Source of the DNA: Pseudomonas sp. MWU13-2105
GTDB lineage: Bacteria; Pseudomonadota; Gammaproteobacteria; Pseudomonadales; Pseudomonadaceae
NCBI RefSeq assembly: GCF_023242315.1
Contig: NZ_JALLIY010000004.1
Coordinates: 124,001 to 188,000 of the forward strand
DNA: 64,000 nucleotides
Direction of reading: 5' to 3'
In this document: piece after piece, positions 8,955 to 18,399 of the stretch
How positions within the stretch are numbered: position 1 is the stretch's first letter
How the letters are laid out: every line of letters begins with the position of its first letter
Made by a program: the position numbers and the translations under genes
The notes under the pieces: generated by a model
Database searches by the model: none
Told to the model about the DNA's origin: nothing
The model's input: the letters and a program-made list of their open reading frames with translations, nothing else

Positions 8955-10103
8955 ATGAAGTCTCGTTTCAAGGTCTTGCAGCTACAGCCGGATTACAACG
9001 TAAAGGAAAATGACTTCGCCGACCTGGCCGAGCAGATTATCAAATCGCTTCCGGCCGAGCGCTTCGAGGTGACTTCAGCGTTTCTGCGGGGGCGTCCGGC
9101 TCCCGGACAGCCCTTGAGCGTGGCGGATCACTCCAAGTACTTCGAGTTTCCCTATAAGGCTGTCAAGGGCTTGCGCCTGAAAGCTATGTGGCAGATCTAC
9201 AAGTACTGCCGCGAGCAAAAATTCGATGTGGTGATTTGCAACCGGTTCAAGTCATTGAACATGATGCTGGTGCTCAATCGCTGGCTGAAAATCCCCTTGT
9301 GCATCGGGATCGCCCACGGTTTTGAGGAGTATGATCGCCTCTATCGTCGACTTCACCATCGGCGTTGGGTCACTCCGAACTGGCGATTTGTCGGGGTTTC
9401 GGCGGCGGTCAGGGACTATCTCGTGGGGCTGAACTGTGGTTTTACACGGCAGAACACCACGTTTGTCACCAATGCCATCGATATCGAGCAGTCCGAGAGG
9501 TTGCAATTGCCTCGCGATCAGGCCCGCGAGGCGTTGGGCCTTGCGCTCGAGCCGAGGATCATCGGCGCGTTGGGTCGCCTGGTGCCGATCAAGGGGCACG
9601 ACCATTTGCTACAGGCTTTTGCCTTGCTCAAGGACAAGTACCCGAACGCGCAGGTGGCGATTATCGGTTCCGGGCGCGCCGAAGCGGACTTGCGGGCCGA
9701 GATCGAGCGCCTGGGGCTGACCGGGCGCGCGCATTTGACCGGTTTTCGCGAGGACGCCATGAAGTATGTGCGGGCGTTTGATATCTGGACCATGCCTTCG
9801 CTGACCGAGGGCTTGGGCCTGGCGTTGCTGGAAGGCATGAGTGGGCACTTGCCGGTCATCGCATCCAACGTTCCGGCGATGTTGCCGCTGGTGCAGGGCG
9901 CCGGTGGCCTGTCCCATGATCCGGGCAATGTGGAGCAATTGGCTGCGGCGCTGGATACCTATCTGGCGATGAGCGACGAGCAACTGCGCGCCAAGGGCGA
10001 GCAGGTCTTCCGTTACCTGGAGGAGAATCACACCCTGACGGAGTTCCGGCAAAAGTACCAGGACCTGATTGAAAGCAGTCTGCGCGAGGTGGGGCGGGCA
10101 TGA
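8955..10103 (+). CDS. Glycosyltransferase family 4, LPS core (WapH-like)
   Basis: A GT-B glycosyltransferase of 382 residues. The N-terminal acceptor domain is followed by a C-terminal family-4 domain with GALGRLVPIKGHDHLLQAF near residue 196 and the donor-binding SLTEGLGLALLEGMSGHLPVI near residues 281-301 (E-x7-E). Its position after the carbamoyltransferase matches wapH (PA5004) of P. aeruginosa, an outer-core glycosyltransferase. Family membership is secure; the WapH assignment comes from position. It overlaps the next gene as ATGA at 10100. Confidence 0.8.
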   Translation: MKSRFKVLQLQPDYNVKENDFADLAEQIIKSLPAERFEVTSAFLRGRPAPGQPLSVADHSKYFEFPYKAVKGLRLKAMWQIYKYCREQKFDVVICNRFKSLNMMLVLNRWLKIPLCIGIAHGFEEYDRLYRRLHHRRWVTPNWRFVGVSAAVRDYLVGLNCGFTRQNTTFVTNAIDIEQSERLQLPRDQAREALGLALEPRIIGALGRLVPIKGHDHLLQAFALLKDKYPNAQVAIIGSGRAEADLRAEIERLGLTGRAHLTGFREDAMKYVRAFDIWTMPSLTEGLGLALLEGMSGHLPVIASNVPAMLPLVQGAGGLSHDPGNVEQLAAALDTYLAMSDEQLRAKGEQVFRYLEENHTLTEFRQKYQDLIESSLREVGRA

Positions 10104-10981
10104 GTCAGCAGCCACTGGTTTCGGTTGTCATCGCTTCCTATAACCATGGGCCCTACATCGAGCAGAGCATTCTGAGCGTGCTGGGCCAGACATACCCGAA
10201 TATTGAGCTGTTGGTGGTCGACGATGGTTCGACGGACGATAGCGTCGAGCGCATTACGCGGCTGCAGGCCGAGCATGGATTTGATTTCCGGACTCAGCAG
10301 AACCAGGGGCTGACGCGCACCCTCAATGGTGCCATTGCCCGAACCAAAGGTAGCCTGATTGTGTCCTTCGGCTCGGACGACATCATGTTTCCCGGGCGGA
10401 TCGCCACGCAGGTTGCCTATATGGCCGATAAGCCTGAAGTGGGTATCTGCGCCGGTAATATGGAAATCATCGACAGTAATGGCGAACTGATGTCGGAAAA
10501 GCGCCAGCACCGTGACCTGCCGTTCCGGCGCCTGAACTTCGATGAAATGTTCATGGGGCTCAAACCGTTTCCGCCAGCACCGACGCTGATGCTGCGTCGT
10601 GAGGCCCTGGACAAGGTCGGCGGCTTCGATCCGGAGATCCCCCTGGAGGACCTGTACATCGAACTCAAGATCACCCATGCCGGTTATTACATCGATGTGC
10701 TGAATGTGGTCATGGCCCAATACCGCCAGCATGCGACCAACTCATACAAGAACCACCGGTTCATGATCAACAACATCCTCAAGACCTATGGGCTGTTCAG
10801 CGATCATCCCGGTTACGATATCGCCCGTTATAAATTCCTGAATTCGATGTTTGTCAAAACCGCCAATCGAGATAGGGCGTTGGCTCGCGAGTTGCTCAAG
10901 CAGCTTCCGTTCAAATACTTTGATCGCAAGACCTGGCGTGGTTTGGGTCGCTTGTTTTTCTCGCGACAACACAGGGGATAA
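10100..10981 (+). CDS. Glycosyltransferase family 2
   Basis: A GT-A glycosyltransferase of 293 residues. It starts [20 protein letters not shown] and has the nucleotide-binding [10 protein letters not shown] motif near residue 41 and the metal-binding SDD near residue 92. There are no membrane segments, so it is cytoplasmic. It is translationally coupled to the preceding glycosyltransferase (ATGA) and followed after 4 bp by the acetyltransferase, so the three probably decorate the same outer-core or surface saccharide. The donor and acceptor cannot be read from sequence. Confidence 0.85.
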   Translation: MSQQPLVSVVIASYNHGPYIEQSILSVLGQTYPNIELLVVDDGSTDDSVERITRLQAEHGFDFRTQQNQGLTRTLNGAIARTKGSLIVSFGSDDIMFPGRIATQVAYMADKPEVGICAGNMEIIDSNGELMSEKRQHRDLPFRRLNFDEMFMGLKPFPPAPTLMLRREALDKVGGFDPEIPLEDLYIELKITHAGYYIDVLNVVMAQYRQHATNSYKNHRFMINNILKTYGLFSDHPGYDIARYKFLNSMFVKTANRDRALARELLKQLPFKYFDRKTWRGLGRLFFSRQHRG

Positions 10982-10985
10982 CGGC

Positions 10986-11609
10986 GTGGGCTGGCTTGAA
11001 CGCTATCGGGAAAAACGCGCCAAGCGTGCGATTCGCAAACTGCCGAAGATCGAGCAGGGCGGCGCTCGCTTCCGCCTTCAGTACCCTGACTATGATTATG
11101 GCTACGGCAGCTATGGCGTGCCGCAGGTTCATGATTGGCATGAAGGTACGACCTTGAGTATCGGTGCCTATTGTTCGATCGCCGGTGGCGTACAGATTTT
11201 TCTCGGCGGCCATCATCGCGCCGATTGGGTGACGACTTTCCCGTTCCCCGCCGTGTTGCCGCAGGCCTCGCGGATTGCCGACTATGGCGGTTCCCGTGGT
11301 GATGTCAGGGTCGGCAACGATGTGTGGCTCTGTTCCAATTGCACGCTGCTTTCAGGCGTCACCATCGGTGACGGTGCTATTGTCGCCGCCGGTGCGGTGG
11401 TGACCCGGGATGTTGAGCCCTATGCCGTGGTGGCTGGCAATCCCGCACGCTTTGTGAAGTGGCGTTTTTCCGAGGATCAGCGCCTGGCATTATTGCAAAG
11501 TGCCTGGTGGAGTTGGCCGAAGGAAGAAGTGCAGAGGCTGGCCGAAAAGCTCTGTAGCGACGACATCGCTGGATTCCTGGCTTATGCCGGGCAACGCACG
11601 CCTTCTTGA
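10986..11609 (+). CDS. CatB-like hexapeptide-repeat O-acetyltransferase
   Basis: A left-handed beta-helix acetyltransferase of 207 residues. The hexapeptide pattern is clear ([15 protein letters not shown], then [27 protein letters not shown] in successive pieces, ending [15 protein letters not shown]). [14 protein letters not shown] is the CatB/xenobiotic-acetyltransferase active-site region with its catalytic His. I chose the GTG at 10986 because AGGGGA lies 7 bp upstream and the longer frame runs inside the upstream gene. It likely O-acetylates a core or O-antigen sugar, in an operon with the two glycosyltransferases. Confidence 0.85.
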   Translation: MGWLERYREKRAKRAIRKLPKIEQGGARFRLQYPDYDYGYGSYGVPQVHDWHEGTTLSIGAYCSIAGGVQIFLGGHHRADWVTTFPFPAVLPQASRIADYGGSRGDVRVGNDVWLCSNCTLLSGVTIGDGAIVAAGAVVTRDVEPYAVVAGNPARFVKWRFSEDQRLALLQSAWWSWPKEEVQRLAEKLCSDDIAGFLAYAGQRTPS

Positions 11610-11616
11610 ATAGCGA

Positions 11617-11641
11617 GGGGCGTACATCTTCCTGACGCCCC
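11617..11641. terminator. Short hairpin between convergent genes
   Basis: GGGGCG and CGCCCC (11617-11622 with 11636-11641) form a 6-bp stem between the acetyltransferase gene and the convergent O-antigen-ligase-like gene. It has no T-run and is weak. Confidence 0.3.
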
Positions 11642-11712
11642 GTGCTCACTTGTCGCTCCCTCTCGCCGTCCATGGCTAACAACGGCCAGATTGCCAGCGA
11701 ACAGGGCGTGAC

Positions 11713-12918
11713 TCAAATTTGAGCTTGTTTGTCCTTTGCCAGCTGCTGGCGGCGGTTGGCGATGCTGAGCGCGGCGATCAGGGCCAGGGGGATCCACAGC
11801 AGGAACCAGTGTTCACGCGGCCGTGTGAGTACTGCGCCGCCTTCGGTCAGGCCGGCACCAATGCCGTAGACCAGCAGGCTGGAGGCGAGGACGAACAGCG
11901 GCTGGAAACGCTGCCGGTAGCTGCTGAACAGGCCCCACAGTAACACGAAGGCCCAGGGGATCATGCCGATAATACCGACGTAGTAGAGAACTCCTAGAGC
12001 AAAGTTGTGGGGCTCCGCCAGCAGATATCCCAAGCCGACATCGATGCTCAGCTCGGCGTCGTATCCATGACCGATCCAGGGATGCTCGGCGATTCGCGTT
12101 ATGGCAATTTGCCATATCTGTGGTCGGTAGGAGCTGCCGCGGTCGCCCAGTATCTCCGGGAATAACAGCAGAATGGCTGCTGAACACAGCAGCATTCCGG
12201 TGATTAATGCCAAGGCCCTTCGATTGCGGCTGACAACACCGAGCCACACGATGGACAGGGCAAGCGCCACCAGAGGTGTTCGCGAACCCGTTGCCAGGAC
12301 CGCAGCCAGCATGACTGCCATGGCCGGTACACTGAACCAGAGGACTGACAGGCGCCGGCTGGTAATGCAGGTGTGCAGCCAGTAAATACAGAAAAATCCG
12401 AACAGGTGAGAACTCAGCAGCGGGTTGGTGAAGGCCCCGCCTCCGACCATGCGCTTACCTGGCGCATAGGTGCTTATAAACAGCACGAGGTAGCTGATGG
12501 TGGCGATCAGGGCAATGATCGCCGCGCAGAACAGCAGGGGTTTCAGGGCCTCGCCACGGTACTGGAGCAGCATGGCGCAACCGGCGAAGAGCATGAGGGG
12601 TTGCAAGGGGATTTTCATTAATCCGAAATCCGGATTCTCAGGAGGGCTCCACAGCAGGCTCAGGCACACCCAGATACAGAGCGCCAGGAACCCGACAATA
12701 ATCGGCTCCATCAGCAGGGTCTTGATTTCCCTCGGGCGCAGGCAAAGCATCAGCAGCGAGGGAATACCGAACAGCCCGAGGTAAAATGAAGCCAGCGTGC
12801 TACGACTTTTGAGATAGAACATCCCTGAAAGCAAGATCAGCAATCCCAGCGGGAGAACCCATTGACACAGGAAGTCGAAAATACGGTTTGAGGCAGAGGT
12901 AAGGCGATTGGATTGCAT
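11713..12918 (-). CDS. O-antigen ligase-like polytopic membrane protein (WaaL/Wzy_C family)
   Basis: A 401-residue inner-membrane protein with about ten to twelve hydrophobic segments. It has the Wzy_C/WaaL landmarks: ATGSRTPLVAL before a membrane segment, then the periplasmic-loop motif SSYRPQIWQIAITRIAEHPWIGHG and AEPHNFALGVLYYVG with the conserved His. WaaL ligates undecaprenyl-linked O-antigen to lipid A-core at the periplasmic face; related proteins polymerise or ligate other glycans. It is transcribed against the surrounding core genes and diverges from msbA. The location in the core cluster favours ligase activity, but ligase and polymerase cannot be separated by sequence alone. Confidence 0.8.
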   Translation of the reverse strand: MQSNRLTSASNRIFDFLCQWVLPLGLLILLSGMFYLKSRSTLASFYLGLFGIPSLLMLCLRPREIKTLLMEPIIVGFLALCIWVCLSLLWSPPENPDFGLMKIPLQPLMLFAGCAMLLQYRGEALKPLLFCAAIIALIATISYLVLFISTYAPGKRMVGGGAFTNPLLSSHLFGFFCIYWLHTCITSRRLSVLWFSVPAMAVMLAAVLATGSRTPLVALALSIVWLGVVSRNRRALALITGMLLCSAAILLLFPEILGDRGSSYRPQIWQIAITRIAEHPWIGHGYDAELSIDVGLGYLLAEPHNFALGVLYYVGIIGMIPWAFVLLWGLFSSYRQRFQPLFVLASSLLVYGIGAGLTEGGAVLTRPREHWFLLWIPLALIAALSIANRRQQLAKDKQAQI

Positions 12919-13076
12919 GCAGGAAAGTCATTCCACAAGAGTGATCACCGCCCATCATAAGTGGGTGGCATTTCAATGTCATTGGTCGAGGCCCAGGACT
13001 GTTGCTTGTGCCATGTGCGGGTACAGCCGGGAAGCTGTGCTAAAGTCAGCCTCCTTTTTCATAATCGCCGCGTAAT

Positions 13077-14882
13077 ATGACCGAATCCAGTCTCAGCGCA
13101 AGCCCCTCGAGCTTGAAAGTATACTTCCGCCTACTCGGCTACGTACGGCCTTATATCGGCATGTTCGCCCTGAGTATCGTGGGTTTCCTGATATTCGCTT
13201 CGACCCAGCCGATGCTCGGCTATATTCTGAAATATTTCGTCGACGGCCTGTCCGATCCGCAAGCGGCGCTGTTTCCCTCGGTGCCTTACCTGCGCGACCT
13301 GCAGTTGCTGCAGGCGGTGCCGCTGTTGCTGGTGCTGATCGCCGCCTGGCAAGGGTTGGGCTCGTACCTGGGTAACTTCTTCCTGGCCAAAGTGTCCCTG
13401 GGGCTGGTCCACGATCTGCGGGTGGAGCTGTTCAACAATCTGCTGACCTTGCCCAATCGCTATTTCGACACCCACAACTCCGGGCACCTGATCTCGCGCA
13501 TTACGTTCAACGTGACCATGGTCACCGGGGCGGTGACCGACGCGATCAAGGTGGTGATCCGCGAAGGCATGACCGTGGTCTTCCTGTTTCTCTCGCTGCT
13601 GTGGATGAACTGGCGCCTGACCCTGGTGATGGTTGCCATCCTGCCGTTGATTGCAGTGATGGTCAGCACATCGAGCAAGAAATTTCGTAAACAGAGCAAG
13701 AAAATCCAGGTCGCCATGGGCGATGTCACGCACGTCGCCTCGGAAACCATCCAGGGTTATCGCGTGGTCCGCAGCTTCGGCGGTGAAACCTATGAGCAGA
13801 AACGCTTCCTCAAGGCCAGCCTGAGCAACACCGACCGGCAGCTGCGCATGACCCGTACCGGTGCGATCTATACGCCCATGCTGCAAATGGTGATCTACAG
13901 CGCCATGGCGGTGCTGTTGTTCCTGGTGCTTTACCTGCGCGGCGATGCCTCGGCCGGCGACATGATCGCCTACATCACCCTGGCCGGTTTGCTGCCCAAG
14001 CCGATTCGCCAGTTGTCCGAAGTCAGCTCCACGGTCCAGAAGGGTGTGGCCGGTGCTGAAAGTATCTTCGAGCAACTCGACGTTACCCCGGAAGTGGACA
14101 CCGGTAGCGTGGAGCGCGAGTCGGTCAGTGGCCGTCTGGAAGTACGCAACCTGAGTTTTACCTATCCAGGAACCGAGCGTCAGGTCCTGGACAATGTCAG
14201 CTTCAGTGTCGCGCCGGGCCAGATGGTCGCCCTGGTCGGCCGCTCCGGCAGCGGCAAGTCGACCCTGGCGGCGTTGATCCCGCGCTTCTATCACCATGAC
14301 AGCGGGGAGATTCTTCTCGATGGCGTGGAGATCGAAAACTATCGACTGCTGAACCTGCGTCGACACATTGCCCAGGTGACCCAGCATGTCACGCTGTTCA
14401 GCGACACGGTGGCGAACAATATCGCCTATGGTGATCTGGCCGGCGCTCCCCGGGCCGATATCGAGGCCGCGGCGGCGGACGCCTATGCCAAGGACTTTGT
14501 CGAGCAACTGCCGCAGGGCTTTGACACCCTCGTGGGTGAGAACGGCGTGCTGCTTTCCGGTGGTCAGCGCCAGCGTCTGGCAATCGCCCGGGCGCTGCTC
14601 AAGAACGCCCCGCTATTGATCCTCGACGAAGCGACCTCGGCCCTCGACACCGAGTCTGAACGGCATATCCAGGCTGCGCTGGATCATGCCATGCAAGGGC
14701 GCACCACCCTGGTGATTGCCCACCGGTTGTCGACGATCGAGAAGGCCGATCTGATCCTGGTCATGGACCAGGGCCGTATCGTCGAGCGCGGCACCCATGC
14801 CGAGCTGCTGGCCCAGAATGGTTACTACGCCCGGCTCAATGCCATGGGCTTGGACGAACCGGCACACGTCGGGATCATCTGA
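13077..14882 (+). CDS. msbA: Lipid A export ABC transporter/flippase
   Basis: A 601-residue ABC half-transporter: an N-terminal six-helix membrane domain (about residues 20-320) and a C-terminal ATPase. The nucleotide-binding domain shows Walker A GRSGSGKST near residue 388, the signature LSGGQRQRLAIARA near 492, Walker B LLILDEATSALD near 514, and the switch His in TTLVIAHRLSTIEKAD. MsbA flips core-lipid A across the inner membrane. Position between the core genes and hldE, as in other pseudomonads, separates it from generic exporters. It is followed by a good terminator. Confidence 0.93.
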   Translation: MTESSLSASPSSLKVYFRLLGYVRPYIGMFALSIVGFLIFASTQPMLGYILKYFVDGLSDPQAALFPSVPYLRDLQLLQAVPLLLVLIAAWQGLGSYLGNFFLAKVSLGLVHDLRVELFNNLLTLPNRYFDTHNSGHLISRITFNVTMVTGAVTDAIKVVIREGMTVVFLFLSLLWMNWRLTLVMVAILPLIAVMVSTSSKKFRKQSKKIQVAMGDVTHVASETIQGYRVVRSFGGETYEQKRFLKASLSNTDRQLRMTRTGAIYTPMLQMVIYSAMAVLLFLVLYLRGDASAGDMIAYITLAGLLPKPIRQLSEVSSTVQKGVAGAESIFEQLDVTPEVDTGSVERESVSGRLEVRNLSFTYPGTERQVLDNVSFSVAPGQMVALVGRSGSGKSTLAALIPRFYHHDSGEILLDGVEIENYRLLNLRRHIAQVTQHVTLFSDTVANNIAYGDLAGAPRADIEAAAADAYAKDFVEQLPQGFDTLVGENGVLLSGGQRQRLAIARALLKNAPLLILDEATSALDTESERHIQAALDHAMQGRTTLVIAHRLSTIEKADLILVMDQGRIVERGTHAELLAQNGYYARLNAMGLDEPAHVGII

Positions 14883-14892
14883 TCCGTTGGCA

Positions 14893-14930
14893 GGGCGCGC
14901 GATGCTGATCGTTGCGCCCGGTTTTTGTCT
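14893..14930 (+). terminator. Rho-independent terminator of msbA
   Basis: The stem GGGCGC..CGAT / ATCG..GCGCCC (14893-14919) has a short loop and is followed by GGTTTTTGTCT. It ends 66 bp before hldE, so hldE probably has its own promoter. Confidence 0.75.
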
Positions 14931-14952
14931 AGGCAAGCCTTCGCTAACCCTG

Positions 14953-14961
14953 TGTTAATAT
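14953..14961 (+). promoter_or_regulatory. Extended -10 element before hldE
   Basis: TGT-TAATAT is an extended -10-like element 35 bp upstream of the hldE ATG and just downstream of the msbA terminator. No convincing -35 was found. Confidence 0.4.
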
Positions 14962-14995
14962 CGCGCCCCTGTTCATTTTTTATGTGGGTTGCTCC

Positions 14996-16417
14996 ATGAA
15001 GTTGTCCATGCCGCGATTCGATCAAGCCCCTGTCTTGGTGGTCGGCGATGTCATGCTCGACCGTTACTGGCATGGTGGTACCTCACGGATTTCTCCTGAG
15101 GCACCGGTACCGGTGGTCAAGGTCGAGCACATCGAAGACCGCCCTGGCGGCGCCGCCAACGTTGCGCTGAACATCGCCGCCCTCGGCGCCCCGGCATCGC
15201 TGGTGGGGGTCACCGGTGACGATGAGGCCGCCGACAGCCTGGCCAACAGCCTCGAGGGGGCTGGGGTCCGGGCCCTGTTCCAGCGCATTGCGCACCAGCC
15301 GACCATCGTCAAGCTGCGGGTCATGAGCCGCCACCAGCAGTTGTTGCGGATCGACTTTGAAGAACCCTTCGCCACCGATGCCCTGGCCCTCGCGGCTGAA
15401 GTCGACGGCTTGCTCGAAGGCGTCAAGGTGCTGGTGCTGTCCGACTACGGCAAGGGCGCCTTGAAGAATCACCAGGCGCTGATCCAGGCCGCTCGGGCGC
15501 GAGGCATTCCGGTGCTGGCCGATCCCAAGGGCAAGGATTTTTCGATCTACCGTGGCGCGAGCCTGATCACGCCGAACCTCAGCGAATTCGAAACCATTGT
15601 CGGCGGTTGCGTCGACGAGCATGAACTGGTGACCAAGGGCGCCCAGTTGATGCATGAGCTGGACCTCGGTGCCTTGCTGGTGACCCGTGGCGAGCATGGC
15701 ATGACCCTGCTGCGCCCCGATCATCCGGCGTTGCACCTGCCGGCCCGGGCCCGTGAAGTGTTCGATGTGACCGGTGCCGGCGATACGGTGATCTCGACCC
15801 TGGCAGCGGCCATTGCCGCCGGCGAAGAGCTGCCCCACGCGGTGGCCTTGGCCAACCTGGCCGCCGGCATCGTGGTCGGCAAGCTGGGTACGGCGGCCAT
15901 CAGTGCGCCTGAATTGCGCCGGGCGATCCAGCGCGAGGAAGGTTCCGAGCGCGGTGTGCTGGGCCTCGAGCAATTGCTGCTGGCGGTCGACGATGCGCGG
16001 GCGCACAACGAGAAGATCGTCTTCACCAACGGTTGCTTCGACATTCTCCATGCCGGTCACGTGACTTACCTGGAGCAGGCGCGGGCCCAGGGCGATCGGT
16101 TGATCGTCGCGGTCAACGACGATGCCTCGGTGAGCCGCCTCAAGGGTCCTGGCCGTCCGATCAACAGCGTTGATCGGCGCATGGCCGTGCTGGCCGGCCT
16201 GGGGGCCGTGGACTGGGTTATCAGCTTCCCTGAAGGCACCCCGGAAAACCTGTTGGCCCAGGTCAAGCCGGATGTGCTGGTCAAGGGTGGGGACTACGGG
16301 ATCGACCAGGTGGTCGGTGCCTCAATCGTGACGGCTTATGGCGGTGCGGTGAAGGTGCTTGGGCTGGTGGAAAACAGCTCGACCACGGCGATTGTCGAGA
16401 AGATCCGCAACAACTGA
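14996..16417 (+). CDS. hldE: Bifunctional heptose 7-phosphate kinase/heptose 1-phosphate adenylyltransferase
   Basis: A 473-residue fusion enzyme that makes ADP-D-glycero-D-manno-heptose, the donor for WaaC and WaaF. The N-terminal PfkB/ribokinase domain (about residues 1-320) has RPGGAANVALNIAALG and the catalytic DVTGAGDTVIS near residue 257. The C-terminal nucleotidyltransferase domain begins with FTNGCFDILHAGHVTYLEQA near residue 342 (HxGH motif). The ATG at 14996 gives MKLSMPRFDQAPVLVVGDVMLD, the family start. Both catalytic sites appear intact. Confidence 0.95.
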   Translation: MKLSMPRFDQAPVLVVGDVMLDRYWHGGTSRISPEAPVPVVKVEHIEDRPGGAANVALNIAALGAPASLVGVTGDDEAADSLANSLEGAGVRALFQRIAHQPTIVKLRVMSRHQQLLRIDFEEPFATDALALAAEVDGLLEGVKVLVLSDYGKGALKNHQALIQAARARGIPVLADPKGKDFSIYRGASLITPNLSEFETIVGGCVDEHELVTKGAQLMHELDLGALLVTRGEHGMTLLRPDHPALHLPARAREVFDVTGAGDTVISTLAAAIAAGEELPHAVALANLAAGIVVGKLGTAAISAPELRRAIQREEGSERGVLGLEQLLLAVDDARAHNEKIVFTNGCFDILHAGHVTYLEQARAQGDRLIVAVNDDASVSRLKGPGRPINSVDRRMAVLAGLGAVDWVISFPEGTPENLLAQVKPDVLVKGGDYGIDQVVGASIVTAYGGAVKVLGLVENSSTTAIVEKIRNN

Positions 16418-16426
16418 CAAGCGTCA

Positions 16427-16449
16427 GGCCCGTTCGATACGCACGGGCC
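16427..16449 (+). terminator. Hairpin after hldE
   Basis: GGCCCGT, a 9-base loop, then ACGGGCC, 9 bp after the hldE stop. No T-run follows, so it is a possible terminator or RNA-stabilising hairpin. Confidence 0.4.
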
Positions 16450-16460
16450 CGTGCCGACGC

Positions 16461-16547
16461 CTTCGCCGCGGTTGCTCCTACAATATGTTGTCGTACCCGA
16501 AATGGGTGGGCGACAGAGGGTTGCAGGAGCAGGGCTTACCCGCGTAG
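16461..16547. repeat. Degenerate REP-like palindrome pair
   Basis: The left part (CTTCGCCGCGGTTGCTCCTACAA) and right part (TTGCAGGAGCAGGGCTTACCCGCG) are imperfect inverted copies of the REP unit seen intact at 22421-22495. This appears to be a decayed REP doublet between hldE and a convergent gene. Confidence 0.6.
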
Positions 16548-16579
16548 AGACTGTCGAGTCTTGCGATTCCCGTGTATGG

Positions 16580-17545
16580 TCAGCGCCCGGTTTTCAGCGG
16601 CACGATCTTGCGCAGGATCTGCCGGGCCTTGCCGGTCAAGCGCTTGATTTTCGAATCTTTCTCCGGCTCTCCCAGCCCTTGCTGACGGACCCAGTCCTTC
16701 CAGCGAATCCGCTCCTCGCGCACCACCCAGCCTTCCTGTCGGGCAAAGCTTTCCGCCAGGTACAGGCCACGGGTGCTGGCCGGATACAGTTGATCCTTTT
16801 TCAGCGTGTACAGCTCGGCACAGGGTTGCCCGTCCTTGAGTGGCATCAGGTACAGGTCGGGTCGGCCGCGGTCCAGGCGTGCCACCAACTGATCGTTTTC
16901 CAGGCGTTCGTCGACATGGAACAGGCTCAGGGACTTGGCTTCGCGCGGGACATCCAGGCGCAGGTCATAGATCAGTTGCAATGAGGCCGTGGGCAGGTGC
17001 ACGTAGGTCCGCGGGCGTTCCATCAGTTGCTGTGCACCGCAGCGTACCGGTCGCGCGGCGCCGGACAAGGGGGTCAGGCGAAAGGGCAGGGCTTCGCGGT
17101 AATGCAGGGCAGCCGAGTAGGGCGTCGGCAACCAGGTGTCGTTGAAGCGGCCACCGAGCCAACCTTCCGGGGTTTCCAGCAGGCACTCCTCGGCGATTTC
17201 GGCAATCGCGGTGAGTAGCGGAATGGCCAGTTCATGGGCCGGCACATAACCGGAAATCAGCTTGAGCACCACATCGCCGCGGTCCTGGCGGCGCTGGCGG
17301 ACCAGCACCCAGTAATCGCGGTTGTGCCAGTGCAGGGTCAGCCGCACCGAGACGCCAAGATTGGCCAGTTCCAGGGCGAAGCGCTCGGGGTTGTCCACCG
17401 TGACCGGTTTGCGCTTGTGCAAGGTTTGCGCAAAGTTCAATGGCATCCCGACGCTCTGGTAGCACAAGCCTTCGGGTGTCGCCTCGACGAGTAACGGCAG
17501 GGTCTTGAAGTCGCTGGGGTTCTTGCGTATCAGCGTCCGCGGCAT
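16580..17545 (-). CDS. Conserved protein of unknown function (PA4993-like)
   Basis: A 321-residue protein beginning MPRTLIRKNPSDFKTLPLLVEAT. I know it only as a conserved Pseudomonas protein in this location, sometimes annotated as a 'metal ABC transporter ATPase'. No Walker motifs are visible, so that name is not supported. The N-terminal half carries HWHNRDYWVLVRQRRQDRGDVVLKLISGYVPAHEL, which recalls the core of a nucleotide-processing fold but lacks a full Nudix box. The C-terminus is basic. The ATG at 17545 has an excellent AAGGAG; an in-frame ATG at 17587 overlaps the upstream gene's stop (TGATG). It is the third gene of the FAD oxidoreductase-aldo/keto reductase operon. Confidence 0.75.
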   Translation of the reverse strand: MPRTLIRKNPSDFKTLPLLVEATPEGLCYQSVGMPLNFAQTLHKRKPVTVDNPERFALELANLGVSVRLTLHWHNRDYWVLVRQRRQDRGDVVLKLISGYVPAHELAIPLLTAIAEIAEECLLETPEGWLGGRFNDTWLPTPYSAALHYREALPFRLTPLSGAARPVRCGAQQLMERPRTYVHLPTASLQLIYDLRLDVPREAKSLSLFHVDERLENDQLVARLDRGRPDLYLMPLKDGQPCAELYTLKKDQLYPASTRGLYLAESFARQEGWVVREERIRWKDWVRQQGLGEPEKDSKIKRLTGKARQILRKIVPLKTGR

Positions 17546-17586
17546 CTCGGCTCCTTCTTGCGTCGGGGTCGGCCGCCTGGGCGGCA

Positions 17587-18399
17587 TCAGTTTTGGCGAA
17601 TGACCCGGGCCACTGTCGCCACGTTGTCGGCGAGGTGCAGCGGGTTGATGGTGCCGACAATAGCACTGGCAACGCCGGGCTGTGCAAATAGCAGTTCGAA
17701 GCTGGCCCGCACCGGGTCGATATCCGGCGCCAGGCAGGCGTGGCCGCTGGCCAGGGCTTTTTTCACCAGGATCGCCTTGCCATGGCTGGCAGCATAGTCA
17801 ATGACCGGCTTCTCGCCCTGTTCGTTCAGATTGTAGGTGATCATCGCGCAATCACCTTGTTCCAGGGCCCTCAGGCCGCCTTCGACGGTTTTTCCGGAAA
17901 AACCGAAAGCACGGATCTTGCCTTCGCCCTTCAAGGCCGCGAGGGTCTGGTAGACCTCGCTGTGTTCGAGGATCGCCAGGTCGTTGCCGTCGGAGTGCAC
18001 CAGCACCAGGTCGATAAAGTCGGTTTCCAGACGTTGCAGGCTGCGCTCCACGGAAAACCGCGTGTGGGCGGCGCTGAAGTCATGGCTCGACTGGCCGGCT
18101 TCGAATTCTTCGCCGACCTTGCTGACGATCACCCACTCCTGGCGTTGTCCGCGCAGTAGCGGGCCGAGGCGTTCCTCGCTGCGGCCATAGGCCGGCGCGG
18201 TGTCGATCAGGTTGATGCCCAGGTCGCGGCTCAGTTGGAGCAGGTGGCGAGCTTGCTGGTCGTCGGGAATCTGGAACCCGCGGGGGTATTTGACCCCCTG
18301 GTCGCGGCCGAGCTTGACCGTGCCCAGGCCCAGGGGCGAGACCCGCAGGCCGGTGCTGCCGAGGGCTCGATGCAGGTCGTGCAGGGTCGGCTGGCTCAT
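17587..18399 (-). CDS. Aldo/keto reductase
   Basis: A 270-residue NADPH-dependent aldo/keto reductase-type TIM barrel. Visible are LGLGTVKLGR, the active-site region NLIDTAPAYGRSEERLG (Asp and Tyr), the catalytic-Lys segment VIVSKVGEEF and the conserved LVLVHSDGND in place of the usual HxPD. The start (MSQPTLHDLHRALG) overlaps the upstream FAD oxidoreductase stop as ATGA; the longer open frame is not credible. The substrate is unknown. The length is below the usual 310-340 residues, consistent with the shorter bacterial subgroup. Confidence 0.85.
   Translation of the reverse strand: MSQPTLHDLHRALGSTGLRVSPLGLGTVKLGRDQGVKYPRGFQIPDDQQARHLLQLSRDLGINLIDTAPAYGRSEERLGPLLRGQRQEWVIVSKVGEEFEAGQSSHDFSAAHTRFSVERSLQRLETDFIDLVLVHSDGNDLAILEHSEVYQTLAALKGEGKIRAFGFSGKTVEGGLRALEQGDCAMITYNLNEQGEKPVIDYAASHGKAILVKKALASGHACLAPDIDPVRASFELLFAQPGVASAIVGTINPLHLADNVATVARVIRQN

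Noticed and set aside
13131..14507. 458-codon open frame on the minus strand opposite msbA
   Set aside because: It is antisense to msbA; a His/Gln/Asp-rich translation without motifs.
16580..17545. Naming the conserved protein a metal ABC transporter ATPase
   Set aside because: No Walker A, Walker B or ABC signature is present, so the common database-style name is not supported.
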